From: an uncultured Bacilli bacterium
GTDB taxonomy: Bacteria > Bacillota_I > Bacilli_A > RF39 > UBA660
Length of the DNA: 24,670 nt
Assembly (NCBI GenBank): GCA_934096785.1
Contig: CAKONA010000001.1
Span: 1 to 24,670, forward strand
Reading direction: 5' to 3'
Shown: in pieces, positions 8,149 to 16,016 of the stretch
Position numbering within the stretch: the stretch's first letter is position 1
How the letters are laid out: each line of letters opens with the position of its first letter
The notes under the pieces: generated by a model
Seen by the model: the letters and a program-made list of their open reading frames with translations, nothing else
The model's database searches: none
Told to the model about the DNA's origin: nothing
Translations under genes and position numbers: made by a program

Positions 8149-10583
8149 TTGATTTAACTATAATAAGTTTATTTTGTGAATGTAAATTAGATAATGTGAA
8201 TATTCTTAATATTAAAGAAAATAAGGATTTAAGAAAAATTAAAGATATTAAAACAAAATATGTAATGTTTTTTAGAGATGAGTCTGAATTTAAGAATGTA
8301 GAATTTTCTAAAATAATAGATTATATGAATGAAAACAAATTGTCTTTATATGCATTATGTCCTAAGTATAGAAATAATAATAAGCTTGTAAATGCTAACT
8401 TTAATAATATGACTGGTTTAATTAATATAGAGGATGAAGTCTTTAATTTAAATTTGGATTCTTATATCATAGAGAGAAAACTACTAGATGATGTTAAAAA
8501 TGATGAAATGTTTGAAGAAAGTGTTCTTATTAATATATTTTCTAAGGTTAATAAGTATTATCAATCTAAAGATGAGATTGTTATTAAGAAAATAGATATA
8601 GTAAAAGATAATGCTTTATATCCTAATTATTCTAATAAAGAATGGTATATATCTTATGTTTCTAATTTAATTTCTTATGTAGGAAGGAGTCATCATACTG
8701 ATGCATTAATACTAGCTTTATATTTAGAAAGAATATATGTTAACTCTAAAGAATCTACTATTAAAATATTATCTTCTGGGGAATATAAAGAGTTTATTGA
8801 TTTATCAAAAAAATTATTAAATAAAATAGAAGATGATATATTATGTTATGGAACTATAAATAAAAATGTTAAAATAGATTATAGTAGAATTCTTTTTGTA
8901 GTAAGATTAAAATACAATGATAAATTAAAAACTATAGATGGTAATTTATATTGTAATGATATAATGCTTTTAGATAAAAGTGACTTATGTTGTAGAATAC
9001 AAACAATCAATTATAAAGATGGATATTTAGTATTTGATTGTAAGATTAATAGTAGTATTCAAGAATGTAGTAATATTGAAGTAATTTATAATGGTAAAAA
9101 AATTAAATATAATGAAACTCATTTATATTCAGATTCTTTCTTATTCGGAGAAAAAATATATAGAGATTACACATTTCAATTTAAAATAGATATTAGTTTA
9201 ACTGGAAAATTGGAATTTAAAATTAATAATGAGAGAATTAAAATAGTATTTCAAACTATTCATAGTAGATTACATGAAAAATATAAATCATACTGGAATA
9301 TTAAAAATAGATGTTTAAAATATAAAAATAATCAAATAATTATAAGTAAAAGAAGTTTTATAAATACATTTATAAGTGAGATTAAATATGATTTTTCTGT
9401 TCTAAAAAAAGATAAGAAGAAAAGTTTGAATAGTATTATTATTAGAATATTATATTATTTAACACTTCCTTATTATTCTAAAAAAGATATTTGGCTTACT
9501 TATGATAAAATATATAAGAGTGGGGATTGTGGAGAATATTTATATAGATATATGCTTAAAAAGAATAAATATATGTATTATATATTGAGTCCTAAAGCTA
9601 AATTCTATAACAATATTAAAGAAGAAACTCAGAATGTTATTAGTTATGGAAGTGTAAAGTGTAAACTGTTATGTTTACATTCTAAGAAGATATTTGTAAG
9701 TGATTCAATTAGTGCATTTTATTGTGGTTTAAGTGGATATATGACAGCAATAACAAGAGGATTATTAAATTATCAAGTTAATTGTATTCAACATGGTCTT
9801 ACAATGCAAGATATTGCTCATAGACAAAATAGATTGTTTGATAATATTGAAAATTACTTTGTTGCTTCAGAATATGAAAGAAAAAACTTATTGAAGCCTG
9901 AGTATGGATATAGTGATGATCAAATTAAAATGACTGGTATTCCTAGATTTGATGGATTAAAAGATAAACCATCAAAGACTATATTATTAGCACCTACATG
10001 GAGAGTTGATGTCGCAAGTAATACCTCAAAAGATAGAGTAAGAGTTCATAATAATAACTTTAAAAATACAAATTATTTTAAAATATTTAATAGTATTATA
10101 AATAATAAAGATTTAATAGAACTTCTAAAGAAAAATGATTATAAAATGATATTTTTAATACATCCGACTTTAATAAGTAATAAAGATGATTATGATACAA
10201 ATGAATATGTAAAGATTTACAGTTCTGCTGATGTAAACTATGAAGATATATTGACAACTGCTAGACTTATGATTACAGATTATTCGGGTGTTCAATATGA
10301 TTTTGCTTATATGAATAAACCACTTATATATTTTCATACAGAAGCACTTCCACCTTCATATGGAGATGGAATGATGGACTATAAAAATATGGGATTCGGT
10401 CCAGTAATAAGTACTGAAGAAGAACTTGTTAAAACAATAAAAAAGGCGTTTGATAATAAATTTGTAAATGATTCAAAGTATGAAAAAAGAGTAAAAAGTT
10501 TCTTTAAATATTTAGATTATAAGAATTGTGAGAGAATTTATAATGTAGTAAAAGGTGATAAAAATGATTCAAAGAATAATTAG
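8145..10583 (+). CDS. CDP-glycerol glycerophosphotransferase family protein (TagF-like) with divergent N-terminal half
   Basis: Of 812 residues, about 440-800 form a TagB/TagF polymerase domain: GDCGEYLY, NCIQHGL (His550), FVASEYE, TGIPRFDGL, LLAPTWR (614-620), the IHP motif (His673) and TDYSGVQYDFAYM (711-723). The two histidines and the DYSG block match the catalytic and CDP-binding elements known from TagF. It would transfer polyol phosphate from a CDP donor at the membrane. The first roughly 380 residues are not a recognised intact domain. KTKYVMFFRDESEF (36-49) looks like the eroded remains of a GT2 strand (compare VMFLDSDD next door), and 250-370 resembles the accessory beta region of the upstream protein. 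It lacks an obvious Shine-Dalgarno and is probably translated by coupling through the ATGA overlap. The polyol (glycerol or ribitol) cannot be told from sequence. Confidence 0.85.
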   Translation: MIDLTIISLFCECKLDNVNILNIKENKDLRKIKDIKTKYVMFFRDESEFKNVEFSKIIDYMNENKLSLYALCPKYRNNNKLVNANFNNMTGLINIEDEVFNLNLDSYIIERKLLDDVKNDEMFEESVLINIFSKVNKYYQSKDEIVIKKIDIVKDNALYPNYSNKEWYISYVSNLISYVGRSHHTDALILALYLERIYVNSKESTIKILSSGEYKEFIDLSKKLLNKIEDDILCYGTINKNVKIDYSRILFVVRLKYNDKLKTIDGNLYCNDIMLLDKSDLCCRIQTINYKDGYLVFDCKINSSIQECSNIEVIYNGKKIKYNETHLYSDSFLFGEKIYRDYTFQFKIDISLTGKLEFKINNERIKIVFQTIHSRLHEKYKSYWNIKNRCLKYKNNQIIISKRSFINTFISEIKYDFSVLKKDKKKSLNSIIIRILYYLTLPYYSKKDIWLTYDKIYKSGDCGEYLYRYMLKKNKYMYYILSPKAKFYNNIKEETQNVISYGSVKCKLLCLHSKKIFVSDSISAFYCGLSGYMTAITRGLLNYQVNCIQHGLTMQDIAHRQNRLFDNIENYFVASEYERKNLLKPEYGYSDDQIKMTGIPRFDGLKDKPSKTILLAPTWRVDVASNTSKDRVRVHNNNFKNTNYFKIFNSIINNKDLIELLKKNDYKMIFLIHPTLISNKDDYDTNEYVKIYSSADVNYEDILTTARLMITDYSGVQYDFAYMNKPLIYFHTEALPPSYGDGMMDYKNMGFGPVISTEEELVKTIKKAFDNKFVNDSKYEKRVKSFFKYLDYKNCERIYNVVKGDKNDSKNN

Positions 10584-11766
10584 TTCAATAAAAGATGGTA
10601 CTTTCTTTAATAAGGTATTTAATAGATTTTATTTAAAATATATATCAATTGTTAGAAAGATTGTTGAACCAAAAATTAAAATAAAGAATAATAAGATAAT
10701 GTTTTTAACGTTTCAAGGTAATTATAATTGTAATCCTAAAGCAATAGCTGATGAAATTATAAGAAGAGGTCTTGATTATGAACTTATGTGGGCATGCAGA
10801 AAAGAGAACTTTAGTGATATAAGTGAATATCCAAAGGAATTAAAACTTGTAAATAGAAGGTCACTTCAGTTTTATAAAGAGGCTGCAAGTTCAAAATTTA
10901 TAATAGATAATGCAAATAATTTTGAATATCTTAAACTAAATAAAAGAGAAGGTCAAATTTTATTACAACCATGGCATGGGTCTATGGGATTTAAGAAAAT
11001 TGAAACAAATAAAAATGCTAATTGGATGAAAAAAGCAGCTTTTATGGATGAAATAACAGATTATTGTATAGTTAATAGTACATTTGAAATTGATGTTTTT
11101 AAGAATACTTTTTGGAAAACTACGCCTATGTTAAAATATGGACATCCTCGTAATGACGTTCTTTTTAACAAAAATAATGAGTTTGATACTTATACTAAAA
11201 AGGTAAAAGAAATGTATGGAATAGATAAAGATACAAAAATATTATTATATGCTCCAACATTTAGAGATGATAGTAGTTTTGATTCATATGGACTTGATTA
11301 TAATAGATTATATGATGCTCTTCATAAAAGATTTGGTGGTAAATGGGTTATCCTTGTAAGATTTCATTTTAAATTGAAAAATGCAAAGGTGGATAAAAAG
11401 TATTTGAATAAAGTAATTAATGCTACTAATTATCCTGATATGCAAGAGTTAATGTGTGCATGTGATATTGGTATAACAGATTATTCAAGTTGGATGTGTG
11501 ATTATGTTTTAACACGTAAACCAGGATTCTTATTTGCTACTGATATGGATAAATATAAAAATGAAAGAGGATTTTATTATCCACTTGATAGTACGCCTTT
11601 TAAACTTGCGTCTAATAATGATGAGATGATAGAAAATATACTAAATTATAATGATGAAGAATATCAAAAAGAAGTTGATAAATTTTTAAAAGATAGAGGA
11701 TGCTTTGAAAAAGGAAATGCTTCTAAAAGAACTGTAGATAAAATAATAGAATTAACAAATGAATAG
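10564..11766 (+). CDS. CDP-glycerol glycerophosphotransferase family protein (TagB/TagF-like)
   Basis: A 400-residue enzyme of the TagB/TagF/TarL family. Motifs: IMFLTFQGNYNCNPKAI (45-61), LLQPWHGSMGFKK (133-145, His138), YGHPRND (192-198), LLYAPTFRDD (227-236), LVRFHFK (His268) and ITDYSSWMCDY (304-314). These are the catalytic histidines and donor-binding block of polyol-phosphate transferases. The start is ATG 10564, five bases after AAAGGTGA (10551-10558); a GTG at 10555 lies inside that site. The gene overlaps the previous one by 20 bases in another frame, so the two are coupled. Short N-terminal amphipathic segments may mediate membrane association. It is shorter than the upstream TagF-like protein and could be the primase (TagB-type) or a second polymerase. 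It ends the gpsA operon, right before a terminator. Confidence 0.88.
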   Translation: MIQRIISSIKDGTFFNKVFNRFYLKYISIVRKIVEPKIKIKNNKIMFLTFQGNYNCNPKAIADEIIRRGLDYELMWACRKENFSDISEYPKELKLVNRRSLQFYKEAASSKFIIDNANNFEYLKLNKREGQILLQPWHGSMGFKKIETNKNANWMKKAAFMDEITDYCIVNSTFEIDVFKNTFWKTTPMLKYGHPRNDVLFNKNNEFDTYTKKVKEMYGIDKDTKILLYAPTFRDDSSFDSYGLDYNRLYDALHKRFGGKWVILVRFHFKLKNAKVDKKYLNKVINATNYPDMQELMCACDIGITDYSSWMCDYVLTRKPGFLFATDMDKYKNERGFYYPLDSTPFKLASNNDEMIENILNYNDEEYQKEVDKFLKDRGCFEKGNASKRTVDKIIELTNE

Positions 11767-11786
11767 AGTACCCTAGTGGTACTTTT
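11767..11786 (+). terminator. Rho-independent terminator of the gpsA operon
   Basis: AGTACC (11767-11772) pairs with GGTACT (11778-11783) around CTAGT, followed by TTTT. Another GGTACC lies at 11799-11804, so an alternative stem is possible. The rest of the 187-base gap up to 11953 holds the next promoter and no gene I can see. Confidence 0.75.
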
Positions 11787-11891
11787 AAATTATACTATGG
11801 TACCCTCTATCGAGATATATAATGCGTGAGAAATTTATTATATTTTAAGATAACAGAAGAAAGTATTACCTGTAAACAATATGTCTATAAT

Positions 11892-11946
11892 TTGCTTTTG
11901 CACTGGTTTCTATGCTAGAATAATATTAACAATTACCTTGAGGAGG
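11892..11946 (+). promoter_or_regulatory. Promoter and strong Shine-Dalgarno of the TarI-SDR unit
   Basis: TTGCTT at 11892-11897, 18 bases, then TAGAAT at 11916-11921 preceded by TGC (11913-11915), an extended -10. AGGAGG at 11941-11946 is a fuller binding site than most in this window and sits seven bases before the ATG. Confidence 0.6.
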
Positions 11947-11953
11947 GTTATAT

Positions 11954-12706
11954 ATGAATATAGGAATAATATTTGCCGGTGGTGTAGGGCAAAGAATGGG
12001 TAGCGACGTTCCTAAACAATTTTTAGATGTTTATGGAAAACCTATTATTATACATACACTAGAAAAATTTCAATATAATGAAAATATCGATTTAATTTAT
12101 GTTGCATGTAAAGAGGAATTAATACCTGTATTTGAGGAAATGGTACAAAAGTATCAAATTACTAAAATACCTAATGGTGGTATAGTTGCTGGTGGAAAAA
12201 CTGGTCAAGATTCAATTTATAATGCTTTATGTGCTGCAAGACGTGATAATCCAGATGATTCTATTGTTTTAATACATGATGGAGTTAGACCAATTATTAC
12301 AGATGAAGTAATTAATAAGAATATTGATAGTGTATGTGAATATGGTTCAGCCATAACATGTACTTCTTGTTTTGAAACACCTGTTATTAGTTATGATGGA
12401 GAAAGTGTTGCTGACTTACCTAAGAGAAAATATGTGTATACTGCACAAGCACCACAAAGTTTTAGATTAGGAGATGTACTTAGTGTTCATGAAAAAGTTA
12501 GAAAAGAAAATCCTGATTATACAGATGTGGTTGATACTTGTACTTTAATGACTAATAATGGATTTAAAGTTCATATTATTGAAGGAAATAGAGGAAACAT
12601 TAAGGTAACTACTCCGGAAGATTATATTGACTTATTAGCAAGACTTTCTGCTGAAGATCAAAAGCAAATTTTTAAATTGATGATGGCTAAGGAAAATAAT
12701 AAATAA
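11954..12706 (+). CDS. tarI: TarI-like polyol-phosphate cytidylyltransferase (IspD/TarI family)
   Basis: A 250-residue cytosolic nucleotidyltransferase that would couple CTP with a phosphorylated polyol to give a CDP-activated precursor. The CTP loop is AGGVGQRMGSDVPKQFL (8-24); GKTGQDSIYNAL (81-92), IHDGVRP (107-113) and VTTPEDY (218-224) follow. IspD usually reads HDAARP where this protein reads HDGVRP, a feature I associate with TarI, and the neighbours are all teichoic-acid genes, so ribitol-5-phosphate or another pentitol phosphate is the likely substrate rather than methylerythritol phosphate. No TarJ-type alcohol dehydrogenase follows; instead an extended SDR lies 22 bases downstream. 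The pair has its own promoter, strong ribosome binding sites, and terminators on both sides. Family is secure, exact substrate is not. Confidence 0.87.
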   Translation: MNIGIIFAGGVGQRMGSDVPKQFLDVYGKPIIIHTLEKFQYNENIDLIYVACKEELIPVFEEMVQKYQITKIPNGGIVAGGKTGQDSIYNALCAARRDNPDDSIVLIHDGVRPIITDEVINKNIDSVCEYGSAITCTSCFETPVISYDGESVADLPKRKYVYTAQAPQSFRLGDVLSVHEKVRKENPDYTDVVDTCTLMTNNGFKVHIIEGNRGNIKVTTPEDYIDLLARLSAEDQKQIFKLMMAKENNK

Positions 12707-12728
12707 TAATTATAAATGGAGAAAATAT

Positions 12729-13817
12729 ATGAATGAAATTTTAAGAGAAGATGCTATTCAGGTAATAGAATCTAACGATGGTTTAAAAGAACTTTATAAT
12801 AGTAAATTTTTAATAACAGGAGCTACTGGAATGGTAGGTATGGGCTTTGTAAATACTTTACTAACATTAAATGAATTGTATGGAGCAAATGTTGAGCTTT
12901 ATTTAGTTGTAAGAAATGAAAAGAAATTACCAAAATATGTACTTGAAAGTCCTTATGTTCATGTGGTAGTTCAAGATATAACAGAACCTATTAAGTGTGA
13001 AATTGCTGCTGATTATGTAGTACATGCTGCTAGTCCTGCAAGTCCACTTATTATGAGAGAACATCCTGTTGAAACTAATTTTGCAAATACAATTGGAACT
13101 GCTAATGCACTTAATTATGCAAAAAAATCTAATTCAAAAGGGTTTATGTTCATCTCTTCAAGGGAAATATATGGTCAACCAGAAGAAGGACAAGAATACT
13201 TTTATGAAGATGGTAAATACGGACAAGTTGATCCATTAGTGCCAAGAAATGGATATGCTGAAGGCAAAAAGGCAGCAGAAAATATGTGTGCTGGATTCAA
13301 AGAAGAATATGGACTTAATACTAAGGTTGTAAGACTTGCTCATACTTATGGACCAGGAATGTCTATATATGATGGTAGAGTTCAAGCTGACTTTTTAAAG
13401 AATGTTGTTCATAATGAAGATATAGTCTTAAAAAGTAAGGGAGAAGCAGTTAGAACTTATACATATGTAAGTGATGCAATTAATGCAATGTTTGATGTAT
13501 TACTTCATTCTAAAGATATGGTTTATAATATAGCTGATGAAAGTTCAAAAACATCTATTAGAGAACTTGCCGAAACTTTAGTAAATATTTATCCAGAGAG
13601 AAACCTAAAACTAGTATTTGATATACCAGAAGAAACAAAAAATAATGGTTGTGCTGCTTTTACATTAGGCATCCTATCTACTGATAAAATTAGAAAAGAA
13701 CTTGGTTGGAAACCTAAATATTCAATTCATGATGGATTTGAGAGAACACTTGAATATATTGAAAGTGAAATGCAAAAGGAACAACCAAAAACATTAAAAA
13801 TTTCTAAAGAAAATTAG
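12729..13817 (+). CDS. NAD-dependent epimerase/dehydratase (extended SDR) paired with TarI
   Basis: A 362-residue extended short-chain dehydrogenase. The Rossmann motif GATGMVG is at 31-37, HAASPASPL at 99-107, the active-site Ser region ISSREIYG at 142-149 and the catalytic YAEGK at 176-180; RLAHTYGPG and YTYVSD complete the extended-SDR pattern. The ASPASP segment recalls UDP-glucuronate decarboxylase and dTDP-glucose dehydratase relatives. It occupies the place where TarJ (a zinc-type alcohol dehydrogenase unrelated to SDRs) would reduce ribulose-5-phosphate. From memory, pneumococcal loci for CDP-arabinitol pair a TarI-like enzyme with an enzyme annotated as an epimerase/dehydratase, so a role in making a CDP-pentitol is plausible. 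The alternative is an independent nucleotide-sugar modification. Fold and cofactor are secure; the reaction is inferred. Confidence 0.82.
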   Translation: MNEILREDAIQVIESNDGLKELYNSKFLITGATGMVGMGFVNTLLTLNELYGANVELYLVVRNEKKLPKYVLESPYVHVVVQDITEPIKCEIAADYVVHAASPASPLIMREHPVETNFANTIGTANALNYAKKSNSKGFMFISSREIYGQPEEGQEYFYEDGKYGQVDPLVPRNGYAEGKKAAENMCAGFKEEYGLNTKVVRLAHTYGPGMSIYDGRVQADFLKNVVHNEDIVLKSKGEAVRTYTYVSDAINAMFDVLLHSKDMVYNIADESSKTSIRELAETLVNIYPERNLKLVFDIPEETKNNGCAAFTLGILSTDKIRKELGWKPKYSIHDGFERTLEYIESEMQKEQPKTLKISKEN

Positions 13818-13822
13818 TAATT

Positions 13823-13848
13823 GATACTCTTAGTTGAGTATCTTTTTT
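13823..13848 (+). terminator. Rho-independent terminator of the TarI-SDR unit
   Basis: GATACTC (13823-13829) pairs perfectly with GAGTATC (13836-13842) around a six-base loop and runs straight into TTTTTT (13843-13848). Confidence 0.9.
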
Positions 13849-13858
13849 CTTATCATTA

Positions 13859-13882
13859 TGTTATAATTGATTATGTGAGGAG
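13859..13882 (+). promoter_or_regulatory. Extended -10 promoter and ribosome binding site of the third TagF-family operon
   Basis: TGTTATAAT (13859-13867) is a perfect extended -10, ten bases after the preceding terminator. GTGAGGAG (13875-13882) precedes the ATG at 13886. The -35 would fall in the terminator T-tract and is weak. Confidence 0.6.
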
Positions 13883-13885
13883 CTT

Positions 13886-15022
13886 ATGAAATATCTTGTT
13901 ATAAAAATTGTTATTTTTTTATTAAATATTATATATTTTTTCTTGAAAATGTTGCCTACTAAAAATAAAGTTGTAATGATTAGTAGACAATCTAATAGTG
14001 AAACATTAGATTTTAAATTGATTCGTGAAGAAATTCAAAGACATAATGAATTTAAAGTTATTACGTTATGTAAAAAGTTAGAAGGAAAAGAAAACGCTAA
14101 ATTAAAGAATCTTATTCTTTATGGATTTAATATGTTAAGACAAATGTATCATTTAGCTACTTCAAAAGTTGTGCTTCTTGACTCTTATTGTATATGTGTT
14201 AGTGTTTTAAAACACAAAAAAAGTCTTAAAGTAATTCAAATATGGCATTCTGTTGGTACAATGAAGAAATTTGGTTATGAAATATTAGATCAAGAAGAAG
14301 GTTCTTCTTCAAAAATGGCAAGTGTTCTTAAAATGCATAAGAATTATGATGTTGTTTTATGTGGGGGAGATGGGTATGTTGATGATTTAGCAAGAGGATT
14401 TAATTGTGATAAAAGCATTATAAAGATAATTCCTCTTCCAAGAATAGATTTACTAATTGATAAAGATTATGTTGATAGTATTAAGAAAGATATATATCAA
14501 ACATATCCTAAATTAAAAAACAAGAAAAATATAATTTATTGTCCAACTTTTAGAAAAGACGAAACTGAATTAAAAGAACATATCAATAGTCTTATAGAAA
14601 AGATTGATTATAAAAAGTATAATTTAATAATAAAGCTTCATCCATTAAGTAAGATAAACATAACTGATAAGAGAGTTTTTACTTCTTCATTTTACTCATC
14701 ACTTGATATGATAATGGTAAGTGATTATGTAATAACTGATTACTCTTGTATTCTATATGAAGCAGGAATTTTGAATAAACCACTTTATTTCTATGCGTTT
14801 GATTATGAAAATTACAATAAAAATAGAAGTTTAAATCTTGATTATTATAATGATTTACCTGGTATTGTAAGTGATAATATAGATAAAATATTAGAGGGTA
14901 TAGATAAAGGAAAATATGATTATGTTAAATTAAATAAGTTTATAAAAAAATATGTAAATGTTGATGGAAAAAGTTGTGAAAAAATATATAAATTAATAAA
15001 GAGGCTAACTAATGAAAAATGA
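13886..15022 (+). CDS. CDP-glycerol/ribitol phosphotransferase family protein (TagF/TarL-like)
   Basis: A 378-residue member of the TagB/TagF/TarL family, the third in this window. Residues 1-22 are a hydrophobic helix that may anchor it to the membrane. Family motifs: VVMISRQSNSETLDF (29-43), IQIWHSVGTMKKFGYE (117-132, His121), PLPRIDLL (183-190), IIYCPTFRKD (216-225), IIKLHP (His252) and YVITDYSCILYEAG (281-294). It follows the CDP-polyol unit directly but under a separate promoter, so it may be the polymerase or primase that uses the TarI product; that is inference. Its 3' end overlaps the next gene by 11 bases. The second histidine and the DYS block are intact, so I expect an active enzyme. 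Confidence 0.87.
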   Translation: MKYLVIKIVIFLLNIIYFFLKMLPTKNKVVMISRQSNSETLDFKLIREEIQRHNEFKVITLCKKLEGKENAKLKNLILYGFNMLRQMYHLATSKVVLLDSYCICVSVLKHKKSLKVIQIWHSVGTMKKFGYEILDQEEGSSSKMASVLKMHKNYDVVLCGGDGYVDDLARGFNCDKSIIKIIPLPRIDLLIDKDYVDSIKKDIYQTYPKLKNKKNIIYCPTFRKDETELKEHINSLIEKIDYKKYNLIIKLHPLSKINITDKRVFTSSFYSSLDMIMVSDYVITDYSCILYEAGILNKPLYFYAFDYENYNKNRSLNLDYYNDLPGIVSDNIDKILEGIDKGKYDYVKLNKFIKKYVNVDGKSCEKIYKLIKRLTNEK

Positions 15023-16007
15023 TAATAAAAAGAGTAATAAAAAAATGAAGGATAAAATAAAAAAATACTTAAATAAAAATAGATTATTAATTTTACTTGT
15101 ACTTGTTTGTATAGCAAATGTAATTATGTTAGGATTTTTTATTCACGATAACAGAAGAATAAATAAATTAATTAATGAAGAAGAAAAATATGAACTAAAA
15201 AATAAAAAATTAAGTGAAGAAAATAGTGAATTATTAAAAAGACTTGAAAAACAAAATAAAAGAATTGAAATTGGAAAAGATGGAATGGCTACTAAAATAC
15301 CAATTATTACATTTCATCGTACTGTTGATAGTGAAACAAAGAAGAAATATTTTAAGGATTCAGAATGGGTTAATGATTTAAGTGTTACAGAAAGTGAACT
15401 TAAGTATTTATATGATAACGGATGGAAAACTATTGATTTAGATGAATTTTATTGTTGGTATAATAAGGATTGTGAATTTCCAGTTAAAACATTTGCTATT
15501 ACTATAGATGATGGAGATAGTGAAGCTTATTATAATATTTTACCAATTCTTGAAAAATATGGGTTTGATGCGACATTATTTTCAATAGGTGTTGCTATAC
15601 CTGATAAAACTGAACCATTAAATGAGCCAAAAAGACAAAAACTTGGTTATGACATAATAAAAGAATTAAGAGATAAAAAATCTTTATTACAGGTTGAAAG
15701 TCATTCATATGATTTACATCATCTAGTTGGTAAAAAAGAGGCTGTGCTTACAAAAACATATGAAGAATTACAAGAAGACTTTAAGAGTAATGAAAAATTT
15801 GAATTTAAATATATAGCATATCCATATGGAGTTTATAATAAAAAAATGTTACAGGCTACATCTAATAGTAATATAAAAATGGCATTTAAGTTTAAGAAAG
15901 GAACTTATGCTACTAGACTTGATAATAAATATGAAATTGCAAGAATAAAAGTAAATAGTTATATGAATTTAGATGATTTTAAGAAAATATTTGATTATGA
16001 AAAGTAG
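15012..16007 (+). CDS. Membrane-anchored polysaccharide deacetylase (NodB homology, PgaB/IcaB-like motifs)
   Basis: A 331-residue type II membrane protein: basic cytoplasmic N terminus, one membrane segment (about 24-44), a charged coiled-coil stalk (about 47-88), then a carbohydrate esterase 4 domain outside the cell. Metal-binding residues are visible in TIDDGD (Asp166, Asp167) and ESHSYDLHH (His231, His236); ITFHR (99-103) and AYPYG (269-273) complete the fold. SHSYDLHH looks more like poly-GlcNAc deacetylases (PgaB/IcaB) than peptidoglycan deacetylases, by eye. It would remove N-acetyl groups from HexNAc in the polymer or linkage unit and so add positive charge. It starts inside the previous gene, and the dltA-like gene follows nine bases after its stop. 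The substrate is inferred from context. Confidence 0.83.
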   Translation: MKNDNKKSNKKMKDKIKKYLNKNRLLILLVLVCIANVIMLGFFIHDNRRINKLINEEEKYELKNKKLSEENSELLKRLEKQNKRIEIGKDGMATKIPIITFHRTVDSETKKKYFKDSEWVNDLSVTESELKYLYDNGWKTIDLDEFYCWYNKDCEFPVKTFAITIDDGDSEAYYNILPILEKYGFDATLFSIGVAIPDKTEPLNEPKRQKLGYDIIKELRDKKSLLQVESHSYDLHHLVGKKEAVLTKTYEELQEDFKSNEKFEFKYIAYPYGVYNKKMLQATSNSNIKMAFKFKKGTYATRLDNKYEIARIKVNSYMNLDDFKKIFDYEK

Positions 16008-16016
16008 GAGAGAATT

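Noticed and set aside
8141..8150. UGA read as Trp (Mycoplasma-type code), considered because of the extreme AT content
   Set aside because: TGA terminates the GT2 gene here and the gene ending at 15022, and Trp in the conserved motifs is always TGG.
11954..12706. IspD of the isoprenoid pathway
   Set aside because: The HDGVRP motif and teichoic-acid neighbours favour TarI; the enzyme families are close, so some doubt remains.
14920..15117. Minus-strand open frame, 65 residues
   Set aside because: It lies across the overlap of two well-supported + strand genes and its protein is a low-complexity Phe/Tyr/Leu run expected from reading A-rich coding DNA backwards.
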